Under the pieces are notes generated by a model. It saw only the letters and a list, made by a program, of their open reading frames with translations, did no database searches and was not told where the DNA came from. Source: an uncultured Bacteroidia bacterium (GTDB taxonomy: Bacteria; Bacteroidota; Bacteroidia; Bacteroidales; UBA932). From it: a stretch of 64,000 bases of DNA. Location: NCBI GenBank assembly GCA_902779785.1, contig CACZDC010000001.1, forward strand, positions 1 to 64,000. The letters are read 5' to 3'. A program made the position numbers and the translations under genes. Positions within the stretch are counted from its first letter, which is position 1; each line of letters opens with the position of its first letter. This document shows positions 44,173-53,699 of this stretch, piece after piece.

Positions 44173-44652
44173 TTAATATTCTGTTTTGTCAGATTTTTCG
44201 TCCCAGAGGCGGAAACTCGACAGGGCTTCGCTCTGGAGGAGGGGAAGGATAGGGACGCTGCGCTTAGCGAAGGGTTTATCCAACTCACGATAGATAAAAT
44301 CGTCGTCGAAGCCGATTGCGGCCGCATCAGCGCGGTTGTTTCCATAGAAAATACGGTCGATATGGGCCCAGTATATGGCTCCGAGACACATCGGACAGGG
44401 CTCGCAGGAGGTATAGACAGTGCATCCGGAGAGGTCGAAAGTCCCCAGTTTGCGGGCGGCCTCCCGGATGGCGTTGACCTCGGCGTGGGCCGTGGGGTCA
44501 TTGTCTATGGTTACTGAATTCGACCGGGCGGCGATTATCTCGCCGTCTTTGACTATCACTGCGCCGAACGGGCCTCCGCCATTTTCGACACTCTGAGTCG
44601 CAAGCCGGATGGCCGCCCTCATCATTTGACGGTCGGTATCGGTAATATTCAT
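44173..44652 (-). CDS. Guanine deaminase (cytidine-deaminase fold)
   Basis: 159 residues with the zinc-site motifs THAEVNAIREA written as HAEVNAI and EPCPMCLGAIYWA. Length, the IFYGN and IGFDDDFIYREL segments and the C-terminal YxxL-type tail match the Bacillus-type guanine deaminases. It converts guanine to xanthine. It lies between tonB and the phosphodiesterase in one direction, with short gaps. Confidence 0.85.
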   Translation of the reverse strand: MNITDTDRQMMRAAIRLATQSVENGGGPFGAVIVKDGEIIAARSNSVTIDNDPTAHAEVNAIREAARKLGTFDLSGCTVYTSCEPCPMCLGAIYWAHIDRIFYGNNRADAAAIGFDDDFIYRELDKPFAKRSVPILPLLQSEALSSFRLWDEKSDKTEY

Positions 44653-44662
44653 CTCTCCCCTT

Positions 44663-45355
44663 TTAACGGAGCTGGAAGATCACAGGGAAGGTATAGGTAA
44701 CCTTGACCGCACGGTCACGCTGTTTGCCGGGCTTCCACTTCGGGGAGCTTGACACGACGCGGACAGCCTCCTTGTCCAGGGACTCGTCGACACCGCGAAG
44801 GACCTTCACATTGGTCACGCGGCCGTCGGACTCAACGGTAAACTGGAGGGTCACACGGCCCTGCACGCCGTTTTCCTTGGCGATTTCAGGATAGACCAGG
44901 CGGGAGTTGACCCACTTTGAGAACTCATTGGCATCGCCACCGTTGAAAGAAGGCTTCTGCTCGACGAGCTGGAAAGGAATGGCCTCTTCCTCGACTTCTT
45001 CCTCGACGACCTCGGCCTCCTTATAGTCTTGGATCTCGTAAGTGGAGTTGTCATCCTCGAGATTCATAAACATATCGTCATCGAGCTTGATGTCATCGTC
45101 GACGATGTCGATCTGGTCGGAAAGGACGGGGATGTCCGGAGCTGCGGGCGGGGGCGGAGGAAGTTCGTTCGGAAGTGCAATCATCTCCTCTTCGACGAGG
45201 ACCTGGGTGGTGTCTTCAAGGGCGGCGACCGAGCTGTCCTTGGAGGACCATTCGAAGGCTCCGTACACGACGCCGAGAGCAACGACAAGACCTATCTCGG
45301 TGAAGAGAAGTTTCTTGTTCTCAAGGCTGGCTTTGGCGCTTTTCTTAATTTCCAT
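44663..45355 (-). CDS. tonB: TonB energy-transducing protein
   Basis: 230 residues: one N-terminal membrane helix (IGLVVALGVVYGAFEW), a Pro- and acid-rich linker (ELPPPPPAAPDIP; EEEVEEEAIPF) and a C-terminal TonB domain (YPEIAKENGVQGRVTLQF, KVLRGVDESLDKEAVRVV, KWKPGKQRDRAVKVTY). It couples inner-membrane proton force to outer-membrane transporters such as the SusC protein here. TACCTTTG promoter element at 45380-45387, minus strand. Confidence 0.9.
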   Translation of the reverse strand: MEIKKSAKASLENKKLLFTEIGLVVALGVVYGAFEWSSKDSSVAALEDTTQVLVEEEMIALPNELPPPPPAAPDIPVLSDQIDIVDDDIKLDDDMFMNLEDDNSTYEIQDYKEAEVVEEEVEEEAIPFQLVEQKPSFNGGDANEFSKWVNSRLVYPEIAKENGVQGRVTLQFTVESDGRVTNVKVLRGVDESLDKEAVRVVSSSPKWKPGKQRDRAVKVTYTFPVIFQLR

Positions 45356-45550
45356 AATTCAAATGCTTTGGTTACGATGCAAAGGTACGAAGGCTTTTTC
45401 GCGCGACAAAATATCCGAAAGAAATAAATCTCGCAGGCGCGACAAATCAACGCGCTGACAATCAAAGCGTTACACTGACGGCCAAGAATTAAAAACTCGC
45501 AAAGGCCCTTTCGGACGTCGTTTATCACCGGAAAAGTGACGTTTGTCAGG

Positions 45551-46396
45551 TCACAGCCAAGACAGGAAGAAATCCACGTCAGGGGCTGTACGGAGCCGTT
45601 CCTTCAGACGGTAGAGGCGGTTGTAGACGTAGGGCTTGTCCTGGGAGAGGAGGGTGGAAATGGTCGTTGAAGAGAAGCCGGCAACGGTGAAAAGGTAGAG
45701 ATTGTAGTCTTCTTCCTTCCACTTCGGAAAGGTGGCGCGGAGCCTTTTCATCACGTTTTCGCAGGAGTCGTTCACCGAGCGCTCAAGCTCGCGGCGGACC
45801 TTGTCGTCCGAGCGAAGGCCCTCGACAATCGAGCTGACTTCCCTCAGGATTTTAGGCTGAAGATTCTCCGTACCTTCATATATATAGTACTGTTCGCAAA
45901 GGCGGTCGAGGGTGTCGAGGCCGGCTATGGGAGACTTGCTTTTCGACTGCAGGGCGGACAGCCTGGAGCGCAGGTCTTCCGCGGTCGAAAGCATCTTTTC
46001 GTTCTCCTCCCTTTCAAGCAGAAGCAGCTTCTCCGTCTGGTTCTTCTTTGCCCGAAAATACAGGACCAAAGTCGCTAGGACGGCTGTGATGAATAGGGCG
46101 AACATTCCGCTGCGGTGGCGGCGCTTCTCCTGATAGCGGTAAGCCTGGGCCAGAGCCATTGAAGATGCGTCGTCCAGGAAATAATATGTGCCATAAAAGG
46201 CACGGGCGCGGAGAAAGTCGTATTCGGCCTTTGCGCCCTCCCCTCTCAGGCTCTCACGGGGGAGGCTTTCAAGTATGGTCAGGGCGCTGTCCGGATAATT
46301 GTCGACGAGACGGGAAGCCTGCCTCAGTTCCGGCGTCACCCTGCCGCAGGATGCAAACAGGGTGAGCAGGATAAGGTATGGAACCAGCTTTCTCAG
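45551..46396 (-). CDS. Membrane lipoprotein with coiled coil and C-terminal HTH-like domain
   Basis: About 281 residues if translation starts at the CTG at 46396: the frame then reads RKLVPYLILLTLFASC, a clean lipoprotein signal, before RVTPELRQASRLVDNYPDSA. Only a GTG at 46339, after the lipobox, would be a standard start, which makes the normal annotation lose the signal. Next come a short TPR-like stretch, a membrane helix (GMFALFITAVLATLVLYF), a coiled coil (LLLEREENEKMLSTAEDLRS) and a C-terminal helical part (NLYLFTVAGFSSTTISTLL, VYNRLYRLKERLR) that looks like a LuxR-type HTH. Its CTG start lies one base from the glyS stop. Possibly a membrane-bound regulator; function unknown. Confidence 0.6.
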   Translation of the reverse strand: MRKLVPYLILLTLFASCGRVTPELRQASRLVDNYPDSALTILESLPRESLRGEGAKAEYDFLRARAFYGTYYFLDDASSMALAQAYRYQEKRRHRSGMFALFITAVLATLVLYFRAKKNQTEKLLLLEREENEKMLSTAEDLRSRLSALQSKSKSPIAGLDTLDRLCEQYYIYEGTENLQPKILREVSSIVEGLRSDDKVRRELERSVNDSCENVMKRLRATFPKWKEEDYNLYLFTVAGFSSTTISTLLSQDKPYVYNRLYRLKERLRTAPDVDFFLSWL

Positions 46397-46397
46397 T

Positions 46398-47939
46398 TTA
46401 ACAGAGGTTACGGAGAAGATTCGTCAGCGAGACTTTCTTCTCGATGAGGGCGCGGAGGTCTTCAATCTTGACGCGCTCCTGGGTCATTGAGTCACGGTCG
46501 CGGACAGTCACGGTGCCTTCCGTAAGTGACTCGTGGTCAATCGTTACGCAGAAAGGCGTGCCGATGGCGTCCTGACGGCGGTAGCGCTTGCCGATGGAAT
46601 CTTTTTCGTCATACTGATAGGAGAAGTCGTACTTAAGTTCGTCCACAACCTTCTGGGCAAGTTCGGGCAGGCCGTCTTTCTTGACGAGAGGCAGCACGGC
46701 GACCTTGATTGGGGCGAGAGGAGCAGGTATCTTCATCACAACGCGCTCTTCGCCGCCTTCGAGTTTCTCTACGGTGTAGGAATGGGCCAGGACGGCAAGG
46801 CACATACGGTCCACGCCGATGGAGGTTTCGATCACATAGGGAGTATAGGATGTATTCTCCTCAGGATCAAAGTATTCTATCTTCTTGCCGGAGAATTTCT
46901 GATGATTGCCGAGGTCGAAGTTGGTGCGGCTGTGGATGCCTTCCAACTCCTTGAAGCCGAAGGGGAAGTTGAACTCGATGTCCGTCGCGGCATTGGCATA
47001 ATGGGCCAGCTTCTCGTGGTCGTGGAAACGATAGTTCTCAGCGCCCATCCCGAGGTTGACGTGCCATTTCATACGGGTTTCCTTCCACTTTTTGAACCAG
47101 TCGAGTTCGGTGCCGGGCTTGATGAAGAACTGCATCTCCATCTGTTCGAACTCCCTCATACGGAAGATGAACTGGCGGGCGACGATCTCGTTGCGGAAGG
47201 CCTTGCCGATCTGGGCGATTCCGAAGGGAATCTTCATTCGGCCGGTCTTCTGGACATTAAGATAATTGACGAAAATGCCCTGGGCGGTCTCGGGACGGAG
47301 ATAGATAAGGTTGGCGCCGTCGGCGGTTGAGCCCATAGAGGTGGAGAACATCAGGTTGAACTGGCGGACTTCAGTCCAGTTGCAGGTGCCTGAAATCGGG
47401 CAGACTATCCCACAATCGATAATTATTTGCCGATATTCAGTAAAATCAGAGGCTTTTTCAGCGGCGACATAGCGATTATGGATCTCGTCCCACTTGGCCT
47501 TTTCACGAAGGACGTTGGGGTTGGTCGCGCGGAACTGGGCCTCATCGAAGGCGTCGCCGAACTTCTTGCGGCCCTTGGCCACTTCCTTCTCGATCTTTTC
47601 CTCGATCTTGCCGAGGTAGTCCTCGATAAGGACGTCGGCGCGATAGCGTTTCTTGGAGTCTTTATTGTCAATCAGAGGGTCGTTGAAGGCCCCGACGTGG
47701 CCCGAAGCCTCCCAGATGCGGGGGTGCATAAAGATTGCCGAGTCTATACCTACGATATTCTCGTTCAGGCGGGTCATAGCCTCCCACCAATAGTTCTTGA
47801 TATTGTTCTTGAGTTGTACGCCCATCTGGCCATAATCATAGACCGCGGCCAGTCCGTCATAAATTTCACTTGAGGGGAAAATGAATCCGTACTCCTTGCA
47901 ATGGGCTACAAGCACCTTGAAAAGTTCATCCTGTGTCAT
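46398..47939 (-). CDS. glyS: Glycyl-tRNA synthetase
   Basis: 513 residues, the eukaryote-type class II GlyRS common in Bacteroidota. Visible: GLAAVYDYGQMGVQLKNNI, NLMFSTSMGSTADGANLIYLRPETAQGIF (motif 2), FRNEIVARQFIFRMREFEQMEMQFF and VIETSIGVDRMCLAVL (motif 3), with an anticodon-binding domain at the C-terminus. Charges tRNA-Gly in the cytoplasm. Confidence 0.96.
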   Translation of the reverse strand: MTQDELFKVLVAHCKEYGFIFPSSEIYDGLAAVYDYGQMGVQLKNNIKNYWWEAMTRLNENIVGIDSAIFMHPRIWEASGHVGAFNDPLIDNKDSKKRYRADVLIEDYLGKIEEKIEKEVAKGRKKFGDAFDEAQFRATNPNVLREKAKWDEIHNRYVAAEKASDFTEYRQIIIDCGIVCPISGTCNWTEVRQFNLMFSTSMGSTADGANLIYLRPETAQGIFVNYLNVQKTGRMKIPFGIAQIGKAFRNEIVARQFIFRMREFEQMEMQFFIKPGTELDWFKKWKETRMKWHVNLGMGAENYRFHDHEKLAHYANAATDIEFNFPFGFKELEGIHSRTNFDLGNHQKFSGKKIEYFDPEENTSYTPYVIETSIGVDRMCLAVLAHSYTVEKLEGGEERVVMKIPAPLAPIKVAVLPLVKKDGLPELAQKVVDELKYDFSYQYDEKDSIGKRYRRQDAIGTPFCVTIDHESLTEGTVTVRDRDSMTQERVKIEDLRALIEKKVSLTNLLRNLC

Positions 47940-47990
47940 ATAAAATAAGTCTTATAGAAATGCAAAATTAACCAAATCTTTTTGAATACA

Positions 47991-48476
47991 CTATAGAAAT
48001 ATCTCCGGAAAAGCATTCCTGATCTCCGGTTTTGAAATCTCAAGCAGCGGAATCTTGGCAAAATCGCGCTCGGAAATGAGCGGGTGGGGGATTGTCAGAA
48101 CCTCATTTTTAATGACATTCGCGCCAAAGCAGAGAATGTCGATGTCTATTATCCGGTCCCGGTAAATCCGATTCCCCTCGGCGTCGAAAAGAGGCTCTGA
48201 AAGGTCCCTGCCGAGAGTTTTCTCGATATCTTTGACCTGGCGCAGAAGTTCCATCGCATCCTCCTCAGCCGTGCCCTTGCAGGGAAGGGAATAAAGCACG
48301 CACATATTGAGGAAATTCCCGCCCTCGAAGCCCCAGGCGGGAGTTTCGACTATACCGGAAATCCTCTCGGGATGTGTGCCAAAGGCCTGATCCAGAAGAT
48401 TCACAGCCCTGATCAGGTTGATTTCACGCTCCCCCACATTGGATCCAAGTCCAAGATATGCGTTGACCCTTTTCAC
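47991..48476 (-). CDS. folK: 6-hydroxymethyl-7,8-dihydropterin pyrophosphokinase
   Basis: 161 residues with AYLGLGSNVGEREINL, ETPAWGFEGGNFLN, and the signature RDRIIDIDILCFG, then IPHPLISERDFAKIPL. Transfers pyrophosphate from ATP to hydroxymethyl-dihydropterin in folate synthesis. The start is GTG (48476), which shares a base with the stop of the sufT gene. Confidence 0.93.
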   Translation of the reverse strand: MKRVNAYLGLGSNVGEREINLIRAVNLLDQAFGTHPERISGIVETPAWGFEGGNFLNMCVLYSLPCKGTAEEDAMELLRQVKDIEKTLGRDLSEPLFDAEGNRIYRDRIIDIDILCFGANVIKNEVLTIPHPLISERDFAKIPLLEISKPEIRNAFPEIFL

Positions 48477-48850
48477 TAGTCCAGTTTGCCGTAATCGTCG
48501 TCGTCGAAATCAAGTCCGAGTTCTATCCTGGCCTCTTCGGAGAGCATACTTTTGTCCCAGGCAGGCTCGAAAGTCATCTCGATATTGCATTTCGTGATGC
48601 CAGGAACGGCCTCCACGCTTTCGCGCACTTCCATCAGCACCTGATCGGCCATAGGACAGTTCGGGGCGGTGAAAGTCATTAAGATGGAGACTTCCCTGGC
48701 CTTGCTGATATTCAACTCGTAAATCAGTCCGAGGTCATAGATGTTCACAGGGATCTCCGGATCGTAGACCTCTTTCAAGGCCGCGATGACTGCCGTATAA
48801 TAAGGCTGCAGAGCCTTCACGTCTTCTGCGCTCAAAACATCTTCATTCAT
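48476..48850 (-). CDS. DUF59 iron-sulfur assembly protein (SufT-like)
   Basis: 124 residues with the DUF59/MIP18 signature: VYDPEIPVNIYDLGLIYEL, MTFTAPNCPMADQVL and VEAVPGITKCNIEMTFEPAW. It helps deliver Fe-S clusters to targets. The ATG at 48850 was chosen rather than an in-frame TTG upstream. It overlaps sufE by eight bases, forming the chain sufS-sufE-sufT-folK. Confidence 0.92.
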   Translation of the reverse strand: MNEDVLSAEDVKALQPYYTAVIAALKEVYDPEIPVNIYDLGLIYELNISKAREVSILMTFTAPNCPMADQVLMEVRESVEAVPGITKCNIEMTFEPAWDKSMLSEEARIELGLDFDDDDYGKLD

Positions 48851-49253
48851 ATTGACCAGCAATTTGACGAATTGTGGAAATCATTGAAACAAGGCCGTTT
48901 GCACGGGTAGGGGAGAGATTCTCTTTAAGGCCGATAGCTTCGATGAAAGAAAAATCGTCCGCGCTTATCTCGGCGGGAGTACGACCCGAATATACGCTTA
49001 TAAGCAGTGAAATGATACCTTTTGTGATGATGGCGTCGCTGTCGGCGGCGAACCAGAGTTTACCGTCTCGGATCTCCGCGTCGAGCCAAACCCTTGACTG
49101 ACAGCCCTTTATCAAATGCTCGTCAGTTTTCTTATCTTCCGGATAAGCTTCCAGATTCTTCCCAAGCTCAATCAAGTACTCATACTTGTCGAGCCATTCA
49201 TCATACATCGAAAAGCTGTCGATGATTTCCTGCTTCGTTTCTTCTAAACTCAT
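48843..49253 (-). CDS. sufE: Cysteine desulfuration protein SufE
   Basis: 136 residues. The acceptor Cys is in HLIKGCQSRVWLDA, and DEWLDKYEYLIELGK and RANGLVSMI are typical. It receives persulfide sulfur from SufS and passes it on for cluster building. It overlaps sufS by four bases (ATGA). Confidence 0.95.
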   Translation of the reverse strand: MSLEETKQEIIDSFSMYDEWLDKYEYLIELGKNLEAYPEDKKTDEHLIKGCQSRVWLDAEIRDGKLWFAADSDAIITKGIISLLISVYSGRTPAEISADDFSFIEAIGLKENLSPTRANGLVSMISTIRQIAGQYE

Positions 49254-50476
49254 ATCAACATTTTTATGGCCTTATCAAGGCTCTCGATAAAATACCTCGC
49301 CTCGTCCATAGTATTGTAAGGCGCAAAAGACGCCCTCAGCATTCCGCTTACCCCGAAATAATCCATAAGGGGCTCGGCGCACATCTGACCGGAACGTAGC
49401 GCAATGCCCATTTTGTCCATAATCAAAGCCAGATCCTCGTGATGGACTCCCTTGACAGTGAAAGAGAAGAGGGGAATCTTGTCCATAGTTCTACGTGGAA
49501 CGCCATACAGAGTTATCCGGGGATCAGATAGAAGAGCGTCCAGGACATAAGCCTTCATCTCTTCCATATTTTGCAGCAAAAGAGGGTCAGAAAGGCATAC
49601 ATTCCGAAGCTCAAGCGCCGGAATGAGGGTCGGGACCGCATTGAAATTCTGAGTCCCCGCCTCGAATTTATGGGGGAGAGCAGCAAATGTGGTCCCGTCG
49701 AAACTGACCGTAGCGATCATCTCTCCGCCGCCCATATACGGAGGCAGCTTGTCCAGCCATTCCTTCTTTCCGTAGAGGACGCCGGTTCCTGTCGCGGCAA
49801 AAATCTTATGCCCTGAAAAAACATAGAAATCGCAGCCAAGCTCCTGAACGTCGGTCTGAAGGTGAACGAAGCCCTGGGCTCCGTCGACAAGTACGGGTAT
49901 ACCGTATTTATGAGCTGTTTCAACTATCTCACGAAGCGGGTTTACACAGCCTAACACATTGGAAATCTGTGAGATAGCTATGATTTTAGTCTTCTGAGAA
50001 ATCAATTTTTCCAGACTTTCGACGAACAGCTCGCCATTTTCGTCAATCTCAAGGACTTTGAGACTGGCCTTTTTCCTCTGACAGAGCAGCTGCCAGGGAA
50101 CAATGTTCGAATGGTGCTCGGCCCGAGAAACGATAATTTCGTCACCTTCTCCGACAAAGGCCTCTCCGAAAGAAAAAGCAAGCAGATTGACAGATGCGGT
50201 GGCTCCTGAAGTGAAGATGATCTCCTCCCGGAACTCAGCGTTCAGGGCCTTGCGAACGGCATCACGGGCCGCCTCAAACTCATCGGTCGCACGGGCGGAA
50301 AGGGCGTGGACGGCACGATGGATATTGGCATTGGCCTCAAGCGACATTTCATCCAGCTTGCGGACTACGGAAAGCGGACGCTGGCTGCTTGCGGCATTAT
50401 CCAGATATACGAGCGGACGCGAATATACTTTGGATGAGAGTATCGGAAACTCGCTTCTTATTTCTGTAACAGTCAT
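49250..50476 (-). CDS. sufS: Cysteine desulfurase SufS
   Basis: 408 residues: VYLDNAASSQRP, PLP-binding Lys in VFSGHKIFAATGTGVLYGK, GEMIATVSFDG and the catalytic Cys in RSGQMCAEPLMDYF. Removes sulfur from cysteine, giving alanine and a persulfide for SufE. Divergent from ruvA; TAAATTTG promoter element at 50496-50503, minus strand. Confidence 0.96.
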   Translation of the reverse strand: MTVTEIRSEFPILSSKVYSRPLVYLDNAASSQRPLSVVRKLDEMSLEANANIHRAVHALSARATDEFEAARDAVRKALNAEFREEIIFTSGATASVNLLAFSFGEAFVGEGDEIIVSRAEHHSNIVPWQLLCQRKKASLKVLEIDENGELFVESLEKLISQKTKIIAISQISNVLGCVNPLREIVETAHKYGIPVLVDGAQGFVHLQTDVQELGCDFYVFSGHKIFAATGTGVLYGKKEWLDKLPPYMGGGEMIATVSFDGTTFAALPHKFEAGTQNFNAVPTLIPALELRNVCLSDPLLLQNMEEMKAYVLDALLSDPRITLYGVPRRTMDKIPLFSFTVKGVHHEDLALIMDKMGIALRSGQMCAEPLMDYFGVSGMLRASFAPYNTMDEARYFIESLDKAIKMLI

Positions 50477-50495
50477 TCTTCTTTGGATAAGTCTG

Positions 50496-50513
50496 CAAAT
50501 TTACATATTTTTG
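50496..50513. promoter_or_regulatory. Overlapping divergent promoters of sufS and ruvA
   Basis: Minus-strand TAAATTTG at 50496-50503 and plus-strand TATTTTTG at 50506-50513, the latter four bases before the ruvA ATG, so ruvA may be leaderless. Confidence 0.5.
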
Positions 50514-50517
50514 CGTT

Positions 50518-51105
50518 ATGATAGATTACATTAAAGGCCAAATTGTATCGCTGTCTCCTGCAGAATTGATTCTGGAGAATCAAGGCATCGGATACAGCAT
50601 CCTGATTTCCCTGCAAACCTATGAGGCACTGCAAGGGAAAAGCGAGAGTATCGTTTATATCCATCACTACCTGAGGGAAGAGGAAGAACTCTATTTCGGT
50701 TTTTCCGGAAAAGACGAAAGGGAACTCTTCCGGCTGCTTATCAGCGTATCCGGAATAGGAGTCAATTCAGCAAGGATGATGCTCTCGACGCTGACTTCCG
50801 ACGAAATCCGCAACGCAATCCTCGCAGAAGACGTGCACAAGATCAAGAGCGTAAAAGGAATCGGTCAGAAGGGAGCCCAACGAGTCATCCTTGAACTGAA
50901 GGACAAGATTGTCAAGGGTGCAGGAAGCGAGTCCGGAGTCATATTCCAGCAGGAAAGCAACGCCCTGGTCGACGAGGCGACGACGGCGCTGGTGATGCTC
51001 GGCTTCAGCAAGGCAAACATCTCCAAGGTAATGCCGGCAATACTCAAAGAAAACCCGACGGCAAAGGTCGAAGACATTATCAAAGCGGCCCTGAAGCGGC
51101 TTTAA
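50518..51105 (+). CDS. ruvA: Holliday junction helicase subunit RuvA
   Basis: 195 residues: OB-fold start MIDYIKGQIVSLSPAELILE, paired helix-hairpin-helix motifs (SVSGIGVNSARMML; KGIGQKGAQRVILELKDKI) and a C-terminal UBA-like domain (ALVMLGFSKANISKV). Binds four-way junctions and loads RuvB during recombination repair. Confidence 0.96.
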   Translation: MIDYIKGQIVSLSPAELILENQGIGYSILISLQTYEALQGKSESIVYIHHYLREEEELYFGFSGKDERELFRLLISVSGIGVNSARMMLSTLTSDEIRNAILAEDVHKIKSVKGIGQKGAQRVILELKDKIVKGAGSESGVIFQQESNALVDEATTALVMLGFSKANISKVMPAILKENPTAKVEDIIKAALKRL

Positions 51106-51123
51106 AAGGCCTTCAACTAAAGA

Positions 51124-52977
51124 CTAGCGGCCAAAATAAACCAAAAGGACAGAGATGTCGGCAGGGGAGACCCCGGATATCCTTGAGGCCTGAGCTATAG
51201 TGGACGGACGATAGCGGGCAAGTTTCTGGCGACACTCAATAGAGAGAGCCTTTATCTTTTCAAAATCAAAATCCTCCGGGATTCGGATATACTCCAGGCG
51301 ATTATTCTTTTCCGCCTGGAGTTTTTCTCTTTCTATATAACCTGCATACTTGATAGATATTTCGACAGATTCCACGACTTCACGAGAAAATGTTCCACGT
51401 GGAACAAAACTCATCAAGTCAGAAAGAGAAACTTCAGGACGAGAGACCAGGTCGTCCAGATGCTTAGTCTCAGACAATGGAGCAGCAGACTTGGAAAGCA
51501 GATAATCGTTAATATCAGAAGGCTTGATACGAACACGAGAACAAGACTCACGCAAAGAATCCACGGCCTCCATCTTGCGACAAACCGCCTCGTAGCGCTC
51601 TTCAGAGGCCAAACCGAGCTCGTGAGAAAGCGGAGTGAGCCTGAAATCAGCATTATCTTGCCGTAGGAGGATACGATACTCAGCCCTCGATGTAAACATC
51701 CTGTAGGGCTCATCGACCCCCTTATTGATCAGATCATCTATAAGGACGCCAATATATGCCTGGTCGCGACGGAGGACAAACGCCTCTTGTTCGTGGACAT
51801 ATCTATGGGCATTGATTCCGGCCATAAGTCCCTGGGCGGCAGCCTCTTCATAACCGGTCGTACCGTTGACCTGACCTGCAAGGAAAAGCCCCTCGACAAT
51901 CTTGGACTCAAGAGAGTACTTAAGGTAGCGAGGGTCGAAATAGTCATACTCGACAGCGTACGCAGGCTTGAAAATGACTGCATTCTCAAGACCGGGAATC
52001 GAATGCATTGCATCGAGCTGGACCTCAAGAGGAAGGGAAGAAGAAAAGCCCTGAAGATAGTATTCCGGGTTATTCCGGCCTTCCGGCTCGAGAAAAAGCT
52101 GGTGTGAATCCTTGTCAGAGAAAGTACGGAGCTTATCTTCGATGCTTGGGCAGTAGCGAGGGCCCTTGCCGTGAATCCGTCCTGTAAACAAAGGGGAACG
52201 GTCAAAACCGCTGCGCAGTATATCGTGGACCTTCTCGTTGGTATGAAGGATGTAGCACTGCATCTGAGCTTCGCCGCGCTGAATGGAGGACGGGTGGTCC
52301 AGGAAAGAAAAGCGCTCCGGTACGGCGTCGCCTTCCTGGGGAAGAAGAGAAGAAAGGTCTACGGAACGGATATCGATGCGAGGGGGAGTGCCGGTCTTCA
52401 TCCTGGCGGTCGGAATACCGAGAGATGAGAGAGAATCGGAAACATTATAAGATGCTTTTTCTCCGATACGCCCTCCTTCGAAAGAATGCTCGCCGATGAA
52501 CATCCTGCCGTTAAGGAAGGTCCCTGCGGTCAAAACAAGTGCCCGAGAATGAAAAATTGCCCCCGTAATCGTACGAACTCCGCAGATTTTTGAATTCTCA
52601 AAGAGAAAATCTTCAACAAAATCCGCGTAAATCCTTAATTTACAATTAGTTAAAAGAAAATCGCGCCAATTCAGCGAAAAGGCCAGTTTGTCACACTGAG
52701 CTCGCGGACTCCACATCGCCGGCCCCTTCGAACGGTTCAACATCCTGAACTGGAGAGTCGAAGCGTCTGTCACAAGTCCGGTGTATCCGCCAAGGGCGTC
52801 AATCTCACGCACGATCTGTCCCTTGGCAATTCCGCCGACCGCAGGGTTGCAAGACATTCTAGCAAGACCGCTGAGATCCGGAGATATCAAGAGCACGGAA
52901 GATCCGAGATTCGCTGCTGCCATCGCAGCCTCGCATCCGGCGTGTCCCCCGCCAACCACAATGACATCCCAGGTCAT
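51124..52977 (-). CDS. mnmG: tRNA U34 carboxymethylaminomethyl-modifying enzyme MnmG
   Basis: 617 residues: FAD-binding [74 protein letters not shown] and the C-terminal helical domain ending in [16 protein letters not shown]. With MnmE it modifies wobble uridines. It overlaps ybeY by four bases. Confidence 0.96.
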   Translation of the reverse strand: MTWDVIVVGGGHAGCEAAMAAANLGSSVLLISPDLSGLARMSCNPAVGGIAKGQIVREIDALGGYTGLVTDASTLQFRMLNRSKGPAMWSPRAQCDKLAFSLNWRDFLLTNCKLRIYADFVEDFLFENSKICGVRTITGAIFHSRALVLTAGTFLNGRMFIGEHSFEGGRIGEKASYNVSDSLSSLGIPTARMKTGTPPRIDIRSVDLSSLLPQEGDAVPERFSFLDHPSSIQRGEAQMQCYILHTNEKVHDILRSGFDRSPLFTGRIHGKGPRYCPSIEDKLRTFSDKDSHQLFLEPEGRNNPEYYLQGFSSSLPLEVQLDAMHSIPGLENAVIFKPAYAVEYDYFDPRYLKYSLESKIVEGLFLAGQVNGTTGYEEAAAQGLMAGINAHRYVHEQEAFVLRRDQAYIGVLIDDLINKGVDEPYRMFTSRAEYRILLRQDNADFRLTPLSHELGLASEERYEAVCRKMEAVDSLRESCSRVRIKPSDINDYLLSKSAAPLSETKHLDDLVSRPEVSLSDLMSFVPRGTFSREVVESVEISIKYAGYIEREKLQAEKNNRLEYIRIPEDFDFEKIKALSIECRQKLARYRPSTIAQASRISGVSPADISVLLVYFGR

Positions 52978-53393
52978 ACCAGCTCCCTCAGTGAAAGGTA
53001 GTAGTTCTCCTTGGACCTCATTTCGGCTATATCCTTCTTAGTATGGTCGTCATAGCCGATAAGATGAAGGACACCGTGGACTATAACCCTGTTCAGCTCA
53101 TCTTCGAATTCAGTACCATAGGTAATGGCATTCTCCCTCACCGAGTCGATGCTGATGAAAAGGTCGCCGGAAAGACGTTCTCCTTCGCAGTAATCAAAGG
53201 TAATGATGTCCGTAAAATAGTCGTGCTGAAGGTATTTCATATTCACGTCCAGGATATAGTTATCCGAGCAGAATATTATGGAAATATCTCCTATACGACG
53301 GATTTCGCTCTCTGCGACAAGCTTGAGCCAGCGAGAAGTGAGGCGCTTCTCCTTGAACTTGAAATCAATGTCTTCGGTAAAAAAAGAAACCAT
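52974..53393 (-). CDS. ybeY: Endoribonuclease YbeY
   Basis: 139 residues. The zinc motif appears as [19 protein letters not shown], with [12 protein letters not shown] and [10 protein letters not shown] in front. It matures rRNA ends and takes part in ribosome quality control. Between the STAS gene and mnmG in one operon. Confidence 0.94.
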   Translation of the reverse strand: MVSFFTEDIDFKFKEKRLTSRWLKLVAESEIRRIGDISIIFCSDNYILDVNMKYLQHDYFTDIITFDYCEGERLSGDLFISIDSVRENAITYGTEFEDELNRVIVHGVLHLIGYDDHTKKDIAEMRSKENYYLSLRELV

Positions 53394-53396
53394 CCC

Positions 53397-53699
53397 TTAT
53401 TCAAAAATAAATATGGACACAAAACCGGTGAGGTCCAGCACGTCGCGGACCACTTCATTCACGTTCTTCAGGCTGACGTGGGAACCAACTGACTGCGCCT
53501 GCTTAAGCACGCTCAGAAGGAGACGAAGCCCGCTGGAAGCGATATACTCAAGCTCCGTACAGTCAATCACTATATCCTTGCCCCGGGATTGAAGAAGGGG
53601 CTGCAGCGCGACCTCGGTTTCCTGGGCGGCGGCCGTATCCAGTTCGCCGCAGAGAGTGGCCACAAGCTTTCCGTCTATTTCCTGAACACTTGTCTTCAT
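53397..53699 (-). CDS. STAS-domain anti-sigma-factor-antagonist-like protein
   Basis: 100 residues, a single STAS domain: GKLVATLCGELDTAAAQE, DIVIDCTELEYIASSGLRLLLSV with the phosphorylatable Ser in ASSGLR. In RsbV/SpoIIAA-type partner switching this serine is phosphorylated by a RsbW-type kinase and freed by a PP2C phosphatase. Both activities appear in the overlapping upstream gene (ATGA overlap). Confidence 0.9.
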   Translation of the reverse strand: MKTSVQEIDGKLVATLCGELDTAAAQETEVALQPLLQSRGKDIVIDCTELEYIASSGLRLLLSVLKQAQSVGSHVSLKNVNEVVRDVLDLTGFVSIFIFE

